Virus record (IMG/VR): IMGVR_UViG_3300006737_000043
Span: 1 to 54,099 of that record
DNA: 54,099 nt
From: a virus
Direction: 5' to 3' (one strand)
Shown: positions 37,895 through 45,121 of the stretch, one piece after another
Layout of the letters: every line of letters begins with the position of its first letter
Position numbering within the stretch: the stretch's first letter is position 1
Made by a program: the position numbers and the translations under genes
The notes under the pieces: model-generated
Seen by the model: the letters and a program-made list of their open reading frames with translations, nothing else
What the model was told of the DNA's origin: nothing
Database searches by the model: none

Positions 37895-38053
37895 TTATGT
37901 TCTTTTTGTACTTGTTACTTCAAGTCCGTGTCGTTTTATATTTCTCCATAAGCACTCTTTGGTAATTCCTAGAGCTTTCGCAGCGTCAGTTACGTAGTCG
38001 TAATAATCTAAAGCTTCTTGCATCTTGTCTCTACGCATTTCTTTAATCGTCAT
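37895..38053 (-). CDS. Small Fis-type HTH protein (52 aa)
   Basis: A 52-aa protein consisting almost only of a Fis/HTH_8 domain: EALDYYDYVTDAAKALGI, then KECLWRNIKRHGL. It is paralogous to the 83-aa protein at 22762-23013, with matching residues at nearly every conserved position. It is coupled to its upstream neighbour by ATGA. Likely a DNA-binding regulator or replication accessory, lying next to the DnaA-like protein. Confidence 0.72.
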   Translation of the reverse strand: MTIKEMRRDKMQEALDYYDYVTDAAKALGITKECLWRNIKRHGLEVTSTKRT

Positions 38054-38187
38054 GGTAATTCATTTTTAATTTTCCTCCATATATCAGGGTATTCCTCTAT
38101 CAGTATACGTTTGAGTGTTTGTAGTTCACTCCAAGTTTCTCTAATAACTTTAGCTTGATTTTGTATTGTTCTGTCTTTAGCAGCCAT
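38050..38187 (-). CDS. Small helical protein (45 aa)
   Basis: A 45-aa frame that exactly bridges the DnaA-like gene and the small HTH gene. Its ATG overlaps the last base of the upstream stop and its TGA overlaps the next ATG. It is charged and helical with two Trp. The tight coupling at both ends is the main evidence that it is real. Confidence 0.6.
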   Translation of the reverse strand: MAAKDRTIQNQAKVIRETWSELQTLKRILIEEYPDIWRKIKNELP

Positions 38188-38453
38188 CACAATAAATTAT
38201 TAAGTATTTTAGCTGTTTGAGCCTCTTCAGGATACACTTGGATATAGTCTTTTACTTTATTGCAAGCATACAAAACAGTAGCATGATCTTTAAACATGGT
38301 AACTCTCTCTCCACTTCTTGTCATCTTTCGATACATAAAGTATTGACCTATACTAGCATATGTAGTTCCTAATGTTTCTCTAATTAAATACATTGCCCAA
38401 TGACGGGCAGTTACAACTTCGTGTTGTTTTCTATGACCTAGTACAGCGTTCAT
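38187..38453 (-). CDS. DnaA domain IV-like DNA-binding protein
   Basis: An 88-aa protein matching the C-terminal DNA-binding domain of the initiator DnaA. TARHWAMYLIRETLG corresponds to the DnaA helix usually read as RQIAMYLxREL, SIGQYF to the PEIGRAFG turn, and DHATVLYACNKV to the DHTTVLHACRKI signature. The AAA+ ATPase is absent. It may bind DnaA-box-like sites at the phage origin or interfere with host initiation. It lies between DNA polymerase and helicase genes. Confidence 0.8.
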   Translation of the reverse strand: MNAVLGHRKQHEVVTARHWAMYLIRETLGTTYASIGQYFMYRKMTRSGERVTMFKDHATVLYACNKVKDYIQVYPEEAQTAKILNNLL

Positions 38454-38492
38454 AGATACATTAAAATAATCAGATACTATTTGAAGAATCCT

Positions 38493-38609
38493 CTAAGCTT
38501 CATCATCGTCAGCATCAGGTACAGATAAAACAAGAGGGAGATTTTCCCTCTTGATTATCTTATCTAATACCTCTCTTCTATCTACTCTAGCCATACCGGC
38601 ATAGAACAT
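38493..38609 (-). CDS. Small acidic-tailed protein (38 aa)
   Basis: A short frame beginning 11 bases downstream of the polymerase stop and running to an acidic DADDDEA end; a start at 38594 is also possible. Composition and operon position are plausible, but 38 codons is weak evidence. Confidence 0.4.
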   Translation of the reverse strand: MFYAGMARVDRREVLDKIIKRENLPLVLSVPDADDDEA

Positions 38610-38620
38610 AGGGTCTATTA

Positions 38621-40606
38621 TTACTTTTTCCAATGGTTGGATATTTCTGGATCAGCAATCATAGGTATCCGCCGCATAAATTTATTAGCGCCTTCTTCCA
38701 TAAACTGCTTAACCTTTGGTTTAACATCATCTACGATCTCTTCTGGGCATTCTACAACTATCTCATCATGAACTAGATTAACAATCCTAACTACACCAAA
38801 GTAGTTATTATCCATGATCCATTTAAATAGTTTGATACCAGCATACTTTGTTTGAGATGCAGCTGTACCTTGAATTACATAGTTTAGGCCTTTACGTTCG
38901 ATAATACCTTTCATTTTAAAGTATTCTCTTACAGTAGGCTTGTAATATTCTAAGTACTCTTCAGTCTCAAATGATTTATTCTGCCTGTAATCATCCCAGA
39001 AACCAGGTGTATCTATCTTTTCTTGTAAGGCTAAAAAGTCATCATAGAAATCTATAAAAGACTTACGTTTGCTTACAGGATCAATTAAAACATACCCAGT
39101 TGACAGTGGCTTCTTCTTTGCTATCTCAAAATAATTCTTCAATCCACTAAAAGCTTTGAAGTAATCCTCCTCCGCACGTTTAGCTATATCAATAGGAATG
39201 TTCAGGTTTCTACTAACCGTCTCACCCGTACCGCCATAGGCTAGTGCAAAGTTGAAGCCCTTCATTACCTGTCGCTTATCCTTGTGGAACTTCTTTATAT
39301 CCTCAAGTGTGACAGTAGCTAGTTCTTCATATACTACCTGAGCAGCATACGAATGTAGATCCGCACCTCCAGAAGTGTAAAACTTCACAAGGTTAGGTTC
39401 ATTAGAGATATCAGCAAGTATACGTGACTCTTGAGAAGCATAGTCACATACAATAATCTTGTTACCAGGCTCAGCTGTAAAACAAGATCTATGTCTATCA
39501 TCAGAAGGTATCTGTTGCAGATTAGGACTTTTTGTACGTCGATTGCCGCAAGACATACGACCAGTATCCTTTATCTGTCTAAATGTTGTATGAATTCTAT
39601 TTGTATTCTTATTAACAGAATCTAGAATAGTTTGACCAAAAGAACTCACGAGTTTAGTAGTTTTACTATACTCTATGTAAGTCTTCAGGATCTCAAACTT
39701 ATCTACCTGTTTACTAATAAGTTTCATATCTACACTGTGTTTATTAGCTTTGGTATCCCAGGTGTCAATACCTATAAGTTTAAATAACTCAAGGACTTGT
39801 TTATCTGAGTTCCAATTAATAGAACACTTTGTACCTTCTTCGAACAAGCTAAGCTGATTGTCGATAAACTTAGAACCAGGATAATTATCTATTACCCAAT
39901 TACTTAGTTCTTCAACCTTTATAGCTTGTTTACGTTTATCTTCCTGCATTTTAACAGACCAGGCTGCCGTATCTAAATGAATACCGCAGTGCTCTATATA
40001 AGCTAGAGCTACAACGAACTTATTTTCGAGGGATGCACAAGAGGAAAGATCATTGTTATCAAGAGCAAGTTCCTGTGATTCTTTGAGCTTATGCAGATAT
40101 TGCACGTCAGCTGCAGAATACTGGATCACTCTTGTCGAGTATCTTTCTTTGTGTATTAATCCTCGGATCTCTTTTTGTAGCTGTACTTTACAGTACCTAC
40201 GAAGACATCCATCTAGACCACGATAGCCAGCCGGCTTATCCATACCAGTTGTTAAGACAGATTCCGCTAGGAATGTATCAAAGACTTTAGTACAGTTAAA
40301 CCCTTGTTTAAATAGGAACCGAAGATCAAACTTTGCATTATGCATAATTAAAGTTCGAGACTCCAGTAGTTCTTTTAGAGGAGATATATCTACAGAGGCG
40401 ACGTCTATTACATATTCATTCTCGCCTGTACCGATTTGAAGATAGATAAGAGCACACGTATGTGGATCAAATCCCTCCGTCTCGGTGTCGATTGCTAGTA
40501 TATGATGATAGTGAATATCTTTCATCATATCAATTAGAGACTTATGTTGAATAGTAGGTGGATACTTTTTGAACAGCTCTAACTGGTTAGTAATCAGGTA
40601 TATCAT
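38621..40606 (-). CDS. DNA polymerase, family A
   Basis: A 661-aa replicative polymerase, close to the 700 aa of T7 DNA polymerase. An N-terminal DEDDy 3'-5' exonuclease is visible: AIDTETEGFDP (Asp40, Glu42), HNAKFDLRFL (Asp94) and YSAADVQYLH near 160. The polymerase motifs are A, CDYASQESRILADIS (near 385); B, KRQVMKGFNFALAYGG (near 450); and C, LVHDEIVVE (near 615). There is no 5'-3' exonuclease domain. It works with the primase, DnaB-like helicase and SSB-like protein of the same cluster. One-base overlap with the upstream gene. Confidence 0.95.
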   Translation of the reverse strand: MIYLITNQLELFKKYPPTIQHKSLIDMMKDIHYHHILAIDTETEGFDPHTCALIYLQIGTGENEYVIDVASVDISPLKELLESRTLIMHNAKFDLRFLFKQGFNCTKVFDTFLAESVLTTGMDKPAGYRGLDGCLRRYCKVQLQKEIRGLIHKERYSTRVIQYSAADVQYLHKLKESQELALDNNDLSSCASLENKFVVALAYIEHCGIHLDTAAWSVKMQEDKRKQAIKVEELSNWVIDNYPGSKFIDNQLSLFEEGTKCSINWNSDKQVLELFKLIGIDTWDTKANKHSVDMKLISKQVDKFEILKTYIEYSKTTKLVSSFGQTILDSVNKNTNRIHTTFRQIKDTGRMSCGNRRTKSPNLQQIPSDDRHRSCFTAEPGNKIIVCDYASQESRILADISNEPNLVKFYTSGGADLHSYAAQVVYEELATVTLEDIKKFHKDKRQVMKGFNFALAYGGTGETVSRNLNIPIDIAKRAEEDYFKAFSGLKNYFEIAKKKPLSTGYVLIDPVSKRKSFIDFYDDFLALQEKIDTPGFWDDYRQNKSFETEEYLEYYKPTVREYFKMKGIIERKGLNYVIQGTAASQTKYAGIKLFKWIMDNNYFGVVRIVNLVHDEIVVECPEEIVDDVKPKVKQFMEEGANKFMRRIPMIADPEISNHWKK

Positions 40607-40839
40607 CAGTCTTCAGGAGGAGTATTAAGCTCTTCAGTTAGTTCATCATACAACTCCCTCTCCCATCTATCTCTAATTACAGGGCTAACTATATCAATAA
40701 TAGACTCCCCCTTATGAAAGACATCGGTAATAACAACATACCCGCCATCAGGTGGATCATAATATGTACCCGGAACTTCCTCATAGTACTCTAATTCTAG
40801 TACCAAATCAATATCAAATTCTTCTATCTCTCTATTCAT
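40606..40839 (-). CDS. Small acidic protein (77 aa)
   Basis: A 77-aa, strongly acidic protein, with many Glu/Asp at both ends and a YYDPPDGGYVVI middle. It overlaps the polymerase ATG by one base and the upstream gene by ATGA. No function recognised. Confidence 0.65.
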   Translation of the reverse strand: MNREIEEFDIDLVLELEYYEEVPGTYYDPPDGGYVVITDVFHKGESIIDIVSPVIRDRWERELYDELTEELNTPPED

Positions 40840-41051
40840 CTTATTGCAGATTTAAAGAACCAAGCAGTTGATACCCCTTGATTCGTAACCATTTCGTTAT
40901 GTCTAGACATATAATCTATAGCACTCTTTTGGTCACGGGTAACCAGAGCTACAGCAATTTTACGGTCGACTAATGTAACAACAACAACGACATAAACCTC
41001 ATCGGTTGTGTGTACAAATAATCTCTTTAGTTTTTTTAGAATATTTTTCAT
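40836..41051 (-). CDS. Small basic protein (71 aa)
   Basis: A 71-aa protein with a Lys-rich start followed by a VYVVVVVTLVDRKIAVALV beta-strand pair. It begins 17 bases downstream of the tRNA-Arg gene and overlaps the next gene by ATGA. Probably cytoplasmic; function unknown. Confidence 0.6.
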   Translation of the reverse strand: MKNILKKLKRLFVHTTDEVYVVVVVTLVDRKIAVALVTRDQKSAIDYMSRHNEMVTNQGVSTAWFFKSAIR

Positions 41052-41068
41052 AATTGGTAATTTAATTG

Positions 41069-41142
41069 TACTCCTGACAGGACTTGAACCTGTAGCCTAC
41101 AGCTTAGAAGGCTGTTGCTCTATCCAGTTGAGCTACAGGAGC
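41069..41142 (-). tRNA. tRNA-Arg (anticodon UCU)
   Basis: A 74-base cloverleaf. The acceptor stem pairs GCTCCTG with CAGGAGT (G1-U72 wobble), the D arm is AGCTCAACTGGATAGAGCA, the anticodon stem ACAGC/GCTGT carries loop CTTCTAA with anticodon TCT, and the T arm ACAGG/CCTGT carries loop TTCAAGT. The discriminator is A and CCA is not encoded. It reads AGA, the dominant Arg codon in the phage genes. It is embedded in the minus-strand cluster, 6 bases from the gene upstream. Confidence 0.95.
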
Positions 41143-41148
41143 TTAGAC

Positions 41149-41382
41149 TTATCTTTCTAGGACTTTATCTATAGAATCCTCTAATGCTTGAGATGCACTA
41201 GATATTAACAGACTAGTATCATTGTGGTCAAGAGACACAGATACTATTTTATTTATTTCTTTCTCGACACCGTTAAGGTGATACCTAAGCTTATTCTTAA
41301 ACTTGGCATCACCCTCGGTTTCATCGAGAAGTTCTAACAAAGTAACCGCAGTTACAAATATTTTAACTTCAAGGTTCTTCAT
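41149..41382 (-). CDS. Small hypothetical protein (77 aa)
   Basis: A 77-aa helical, charged protein. Its start overlaps the stop of the upstream 154-aa gene and it ends 6 bases before the tRNA. No motif recognised. Confidence 0.6.
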   Translation of the reverse strand: MKNLEVKIFVTAVTLLELLDETEGDAKFKNKLRYHLNGVEKEINKIVSVSLDHNDTSLLISSASQALEDSIDKVLER

Positions 41383-41846
41383 TAGTCACATACAGAGGAT
41401 TCATTTAAACAATCCCAAACATTAGTACTATTGCCCCACGCTCTATTAAATCTAACTAAATCAATCATAAGATAGTTAGAGTCAGGAGCAGGATCAGGAT
41501 CAAAACTACTTTCCATATGCTCTAATCTTAGACTTAACATTGCATTATTCTTTTCCGTAATTGCATTTTCAATATAAGAATCAGTTATACTATCAACTGT
41601 AACCCCATCCACTTTACCTACTATAGTCATTATATCTCTATACTTACTAATCAAGGAACCTACCTTTCTTGTCTGTCCATACTTAGCAGATATCTCCTCT
41701 GCTAATTTCTGTACTTTCTTACAATCAGTAGGTAAGTAAGGCATTCCTTTGTTACCTTTTACGTTACTTATCTTTGTTAGCTTTTGCTTTCTAGCTTCAT
41801 ATAATAAATGAGCTTCTTCTTGAGAGCTCCATATCTTATTTCCCAT
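41382..41846 (-). CDS. Hypothetical protein with SANT/Myb-like N-terminus (154 aa)
   Basis: The start is set at the ATG at 41846 (MGNKIWSSQEEAHL), because a TTTG promoter-like box lies just upstream. The first 70 residues (WSSQEEAHLLYEARKQK, then LAEEISAKYGQTRKV) resemble a Myb/SANT-like or HTH DNA-binding helix set, a weak call. The rest is polar and acidic. It is the first gene after an intrinsic terminator and so probably heads the replication transcription unit. Confidence 0.65.
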   Translation of the reverse strand: MGNKIWSSQEEAHLLYEARKQKLTKISNVKGNKGMPYLPTDCKKVQKLAEEISAKYGQTRKVGSLISKYRDIMTIVGKVDGVTVDSITDSYIENAITEKNNAMLSLRLEHMESSFDPDPAPDSNYLMIDLVRFNRAWGNSTNVWDCLNESSVCD

Positions 41847-41852
41847 AAGTTC

Positions 41853-41860
41853 CAAATTTT
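41853..41860 (-). promoter_or_regulatory. -7-like box AAAATTTG
   Basis: AAAATTTG matches 7 of 8 positions of TAnnTTTG and lies 6 bases before the ATG at 41846, just downstream of a terminator. It could start the replication operon transcript. No -33 element seen. Confidence 0.3.
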
Positions 41861-41865
41861 AAGTT

Positions 41866-41915
41866 AAAAAAAAAGAGGGGACAACATACCTGTTTAGATT
41901 AATTGTCATCCCCTC
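41866..41915 (-). terminator. Intrinsic terminator after the 180-aa gene
   Basis: On the minus strand a stem with arms 41910-41915 plus 41903-41906 and 41875-41884 (GAGGGG/CCCCTC plus ACAA/TTGT with a 3-base bulge) is followed by nine T (41866-41874). Confidence 0.85.
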
Positions 41916-41940
41916 CTCTACTTTGAAAATATCAGTTACA

Positions 41941-42483
41941 TTAACGAGTTAATAAATCATTAACATCGATGCCTGGGCTAGCAACTGATTCCATTGTAGG
42001 CTTTGCAGCCCAAGTATGAGTAGCAACAGCACCCGGTACCAATTCAGTATGACGGTACACAGGATCATTGCTACCTGTATCAGAATTAAATCCAGTTACA
42101 ATCTCTCCTGTGCCAGGATTAATCTTTGGCTGATGAGAGTTGCTATATGGATTAGCAGTAAAGTTCTCTGTTACTTGGATAGAAACATCCTGTCCTTTAA
42201 ACATTTGAGAAGCAAATATTGCTTTATTCTCTCCCATATCAGAGAAATCCATATCCGTACCACCCAACAAAGGTTGAGCTACTTCTTTCGCAAAAGAGAA
42301 GATTGCACTTACAGTCTGTACTGGATTAATTCCTTGAGCTAGAGATACTAAACTATTAGTAGTCTGAGGAGATTCAATTTGCTGGAAGAATTGAACAGCT
42401 ACCTGCTCAGAATTATTCTTATTAGTCCAACACTTACGAACGACAACTTTGCCTGTTGCCAAGGCTTCTGTAAAACTATTCAT
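41941..42483 (-). CDS. Hypothetical protein (180 aa)
   Basis: A 180-aa protein rich in Asn, Thr and Ser, without signal peptide or membrane helix. It is followed by a strong terminator and preceded by a 22-base AT-rich gap. No family recognised. Its own terminator suggests a separate expression unit. Confidence 0.7.
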   Translation of the reverse strand: MNSFTEALATGKVVVRKCWTNKNNSEQVAVQFFQQIESPQTTNSLVSLAQGINPVQTVSAIFSFAKEVAQPLLGGTDMDFSDMGENKAIFASQMFKGQDVSIQVTENFTANPYSNSHQPKINPGTGEIVTGFNSDTGSNDPVYRHTELVPGAVATHTWAAKPTMESVASPGIDVNDLLTR

Positions 42484-42505
42484 GATAGTTATAAAAAATT
42501 AAAAA

Positions 42506-43066
42506 TTAACAAATAGAGAAACCGCCTGACATCAGACAGAACTCTGCGAATTCTCGTACGTTCTCAATACTAAAATGATAATTTGTACTGAAAGGCCTAC
42601 GAGTGCCTTTACCGTGACAGCCATTGCAATCTCCCTGAACATACATATCATCACGTTGCCCACTACCTTCACAGATAGGACAAGTTTCATCAGGTTGAAC
42701 ATCTAGCTCCATTTGTCTTGTTAACTCATGAGAAGCAACGCTTCCATCGTTAACTAAATCCATAAGAATTCTACCCATCAGGATAGATTTCTCTTCACTT
42801 ATTTCGTGGCCTGCATTCTGAAAGCCATTCTCCATATCTTCTTCAGTTATAACTGTACAACATGGAGTATGAAAGCACACATATTCCCACAATGGTCTCC
42901 AATACCAGATATTATTTCTAAAATATACACCTGTGTTAGCTTGTTCAAATTCATGTTGAAGCTCTGCATATTCATGAAATCCATCTTCACCGAACTGAAC
43001 TGTATCTGGCTTCGGAGGACCATCAGGATTAACCATAGGATCTAATCCATATAAATCAAAACCCAT
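42506..43066 (-). CDS. Hypothetical protein with DnaJ-type zinc motif (186 aa)
   Basis: A 186-aa protein. Near residues 132-156 it has CPICEGSG and, about 15 residues later, CNGCHGKG, two CxxCxGxG repeats as in the DnaJ zinc finger. It ends with a SIENVREFAEFCLMSGGFSI stretch that recurs in hypothetical phage proteins. Two further Cys pairs (FHTPCC) lie in the first half. Probably a zinc-binding protein of unknown role. Confidence 0.75.
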   Translation of the reverse strand: MGFDLYGLDPMVNPDGPPKPDTVQFGEDGFHEYAELQHEFEQANTGVYFRNNIWYWRPLWEYVCFHTPCCTVITEEDMENGFQNAGHEISEEKSILMGRILMDLVNDGSVASHELTRQMELDVQPDETCPICEGSGQRDDMYVQGDCNGCHGKGTRRPFSTNYHFSIENVREFAEFCLMSGGFSIC

Positions 43067-43294
43067 TTACCACCAAGTATGACATTGAACATTTCCATTA
43101 CGATCTGTCTCACGACTTGACGTTCTCTGCCACTTACCTGGCTTCTTCTTACCACATTTACTTTCTTGTCCCCAACCATGTGAGCCAGAGTTACCATAAG
43201 TAGAACGGCTACTAGTGCAGCCCGTGCAGCTAAATATCATTAGCCAGAACATAAGTACAATTAAGTACGGATTAGTTTTAATAAGATTTTTCAT
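43067..43294 (-). CDS. Small putative lipoprotein (75 aa)
   Basis: A 75-aa protein with Lys at the start, a hydrophobic core (YLIVLMFWLMIFS) and a Cys at about residue 23 (IFSC) or 26 (TGC) that could be lipidated. The mature part is short, Ser/Gly-rich and basic. It would sit at the inner or outer membrane. A spanin-like or superinfection-blocking role is possible but not shown. It shares its upstream region with the divergent basic-protein gene. Confidence 0.65.
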   Translation of the reverse strand: MKNLIKTNPYLIVLMFWLMIFSCTGCTSSRSTYGNSGSHGWGQESKCGKKKPGKWQRTSSRETDRNGNVQCHTWW

Positions 43295-43307
43295 CAGTAA
43301 AAAGTAT

Positions 43308-43315
43308 TATATTTG
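43308..43315 (+). promoter_or_regulatory. -7 box TATATTTG before the basic protein
   Basis: TATATTTG is a perfect TAnnTTTG match and ends 4 bases before the ATG at 43320, giving the same TTTGTAAAATG string as at 5357-5367. A near-leaderless transcript is predicted. Confidence 0.55.
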
Positions 43316-43319
43316 TAAA

Positions 43320-43637
43320 ATGGCACGAAATAAATTAGCAGGTAAACGTACAGGAACTTCCAAAACAGCTAAGCACTATGCAAAGAATGCAAAGTCAAGA
43401 GCAAAGAAGAAGAAGTATGATACAGAATACTCATCTAAGAAGTCTGCCAAAAAGAAAAGAGTGCAAAGCAACAAAGCCAACAGAAAATCTGGAACCTATG
43501 GCAAAGGTGACGGCCTAGATGCTTCACACTCTAAAAGAGGAAAGATCCGAATGGAGCCCCAATCAAAGAACAGGGCTCGCAACGGATCAGAAAGGGGCAG
43601 ACCTAAATCTGCCCCACGGAGAAAAACTACTCGATAG
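43320..43637 (+). CDS. Very basic Lys/Arg-rich protein (105 aa)
   Basis: A 105-aa protein composed largely of Lys, Arg, Ser, Ala and Gly, with runs such as RAKKKKYDTEYSSKKSAKKK. The start ATG lies 4 bases after a TATATTTG box. It is the only plus-strand gene between 22245 and 47776 and is driven by a late-type promoter. It is probably a DNA-condensing or capsid-associated protein, but a disordered internal scaffold or RNA-binding protein is also possible. Its 3' end overlaps the convergent DUF1287-like gene by 11 bases. Confidence 0.75.
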   Translation: MARNKLAGKRTGTSKTAKHYAKNAKSRAKKKKYDTEYSSKKSAKKKRVQSNKANRKSGTYGKGDGLDASHSKRGKIRMEPQSKNRARNGSERGRPKSAPRRKTTR

Positions 43638-44286
43638 TTGGTATACGATAGATTTCGTAAACTTCATATGCCCAAGGCTGCTTATCTACAACCTGACCAT
43701 AGCCAATATTGTGTAAGACTTTTGGAGGATGAGTATATTGAACACCATCTTCCATAGCAATAGCAATATGATCAAGATTGCCTGGCATTTTAAACCAGAT
43801 AATATCGCCTTTATAAATAGGCGTAAGTTTGCCTTTATACTTAACGCTCCAGCCCTCTGCAGTAAACAAAGCACCGATATTCCTAACACGACGATGATCA
43901 ATATGACGATCAATCGGAAGTCCCTGAGTCACACGAAGAGCACGCACATGCTCAGCTAAACACATATCTATTTTATGGAAAGCACGGATAACAACGTCAG
44001 AGCACACACCTACATCAGCAGGCACGTCATCACATAAGTTATCTAGTCTACGATATGACCCATCATATATAATAGAAGGATCTATTAGCTCATCAAGATG
44101 CGAAATAAAATCATCTTTCAATGAAGTATGCTCGTCATCTTTAGGCATATCCGCAATTATTTGTTCGACGAGAATGTCGATAAATGCAGATCCATCTAGA
44201 TCTTCCTGAGTCTCTTGAGCATTAGTGCTCAATACAATTATAAATCCACTAAGGATTGTAGTTAAAATTAATTTAAAAGAATTCAT
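43627..44286 (-). CDS. Secreted DUF1287-like (NlpC/P60-type) protein
   Basis: A 219-aa protein with a clear Sec signal peptide, MNSFKLILTTILSGFIIVLS then TNAQ, cut near residue 24. The mature part carries the DUF1287 signature: DDVPADVGVCSDVVIRAFH (Cys as candidate nucleophile, near residue 93), DHRRVRNIGALF, then KGDIIWFKMPGNLDHIAIAM with the candidate His. This family looks like NlpC/P60 cysteine hydrolases. In a phage it is a candidate endolysin exported to the periplasm. Its start overlaps the stop of the 101-aa gene by ATGA. Confidence 0.8.
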   Translation of the reverse strand: MNSFKLILTTILSGFIIVLSTNAQETQEDLDGSAFIDILVEQIIADMPKDDEHTSLKDDFISHLDELIDPSIIYDGSYRRLDNLCDDVPADVGVCSDVVIRAFHKIDMCLAEHVRALRVTQGLPIDRHIDHRRVRNIGALFTAEGWSVKYKGKLTPIYKGDIIWFKMPGNLDHIAIAMEDGVQYTHPPKVLHNIGYGQVVDKQPWAYEVYEIYRIPTIE

Positions 44287-44588
44287 GATTTCTCATTTTC
44301 AAGGTGATCACAAGTCCACACCATATAATACTTACGCCCATTAAGCAGATGAGACGCATAGGTCTCATTACGCTTAGGTGAGCTGTTCATGTATCGGTCT
44401 AGTTTAGGCTTGTGTAAAAAGAATTTAAAATTACCACGGTTAGGATAGATATTATCCATAACCTCATTAGTCTTAGGACACTTGTTATTATACTTAACGG
44501 TCCTATACATATCATACAGATACTCTTTGTCATAGCTTGGCAGTTTGCTCCATGCAAATCCTACACATAAGTTCTCTAAAAAATCCAT
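44283..44588 (-). CDS. Hypothetical protein (101 aa)
   Basis: A 101-aa soluble protein rich in Tyr, Asn and Lys with a KYYMVWTCDHLENEKS end. It is translationally coupled to the secreted DUF1287-like gene downstream (ATGA) and overlaps the stop of the 63-aa gene by one base. No family recognised. Coupling hints at a shared process, perhaps lysis. Confidence 0.65.
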   Translation of the reverse strand: MDFLENLCVGFAWSKLPSYDKEYLYDMYRTVKYNNKCPKTNEVMDNIYPNRGNFKFFLHKPKLDRYMNSSPKRNETYASHLLNGRKYYMVWTCDHLENEKS

Positions 44589-44779
44589 TAGCCTTTTAAA
44601 GAATTTTTATCTAGCCAACAATCTAGAGCATCTTGCTCAGATTCAAGAGCACGTATCTCTCTTTGTATTTCTTTCATACGATTCTTAGTTTCTGCAACTA
44701 ATGCATCTTCTGCTTGCTTGTGTTCTTTCCAGGCAGTTTCTGTCCAGGACACAACTCGGTTTGGATTAATGTTATCCAT
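44588..44779 (-). CDS. Small coiled-coil protein (63 aa)
   Basis: The start is set at the ATG at 44779 (MDNINPNRVV), because the longer frame to 44809 would be read through the terminator hairpin. The 63 residues form one amphipathic helix (KNRMKEIQREIRALESEQ) and probably a coiled coil. It is the first gene after the 44797-44824 terminator and heads the unit with the 101-aa and DUF1287-like genes. Confidence 0.6.
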   Translation of the reverse strand: MDNINPNRVVSWTETAWKEHKQAEDALVAETKNRMKEIQREIRALESEQDALDCWLDKNSLKG

Positions 44780-44796
44780 AATAAAACAATATTTAT

Positions 44797-44824
44797 AAAA
44801 AGGACCCACTTGTAGGTAGGGTCC
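44797..44824 (-). terminator. Intrinsic terminator closing the structured-RNA unit
   Basis: On the minus strand GGACCC (44819-44824) pairs with GGGTCC (44802-44807), followed by five T (44797-44801). Confidence 0.75.
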
Positions 44825-44840
44825 AGCTCCTGTAAATTAA

Positions 44841-44918
44841 TTATTAGAGTGCTTATCCATTACGGCTGACACTATCTCAGAATAGTCAGTGGTATTGCTT
44901 GACTCATCTCTCTAATAA
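44841..44918 (-). ncRNA. Candidate structured RNA element
   Basis: A perfect 9-bp inverted repeat, 44841-44849 with 44910-44918, encloses an inner hairpin: 44866-44870 with 44885-44889 plus 44873-44875 with 44882-44884, and a 2-base bulge. There is no credible reading frame across it. It lies between a 43-aa frame and an intrinsic terminator, so it would form the 3' end of a minus-strand transcript. Whether it is an independent RNA is unknown. Confidence 0.4.
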
Positions 44919-44922
44919 AGCA

Positions 44923-45054
44923 TTATATAATACTCATCGCTGCAAGTATGCAGACGGTAATAATAGTTGTTAGATAAACGCACAAGAAATACCACATAAT
45001 CTTATCTACTAAGCTTGGTGGATCTTGGTCGTCGTATTTCTTTATCTTCTTCAT
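44923..45054 (-). CDS. Small membrane protein (43 aa)
   Basis: A 43-aa frame with a Lys/Asp-rich N-terminus and one membrane segment (WYFLCVYLTTIITVCILAAM). The charge and membrane layout are typical of a real single-pass phage microprotein. It lies in the unit downstream of the 143-aa gene and overlaps the 39-aa frame in another phase. Confidence 0.55.
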   Translation of the reverse strand: MKKIKKYDDQDPPSLVDKIMWYFLCVYLTTIITVCILAAMSII

Positions 45055-45121
45055 TGGTTCTAAAGGGCTTAACAATGTTGGGACACGCTCTGTCCTGTCG
45101 TTTATATATTGGACGTTTCAT
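45002..45121 (-). CDS. Possible microprotein (39 aa)
   Basis: A 39-aa very basic frame starting MKRPIYKRQDR. It overlaps the 43-aa membrane protein by 53 bases in another frame and contains the hairpin at 45081-45095. Weakly supported. Confidence 0.3.
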   Translation of the reverse strand: MKRPIYKRQDRACPNIVKPFRTNEEDKEIRRPRSTKLSR

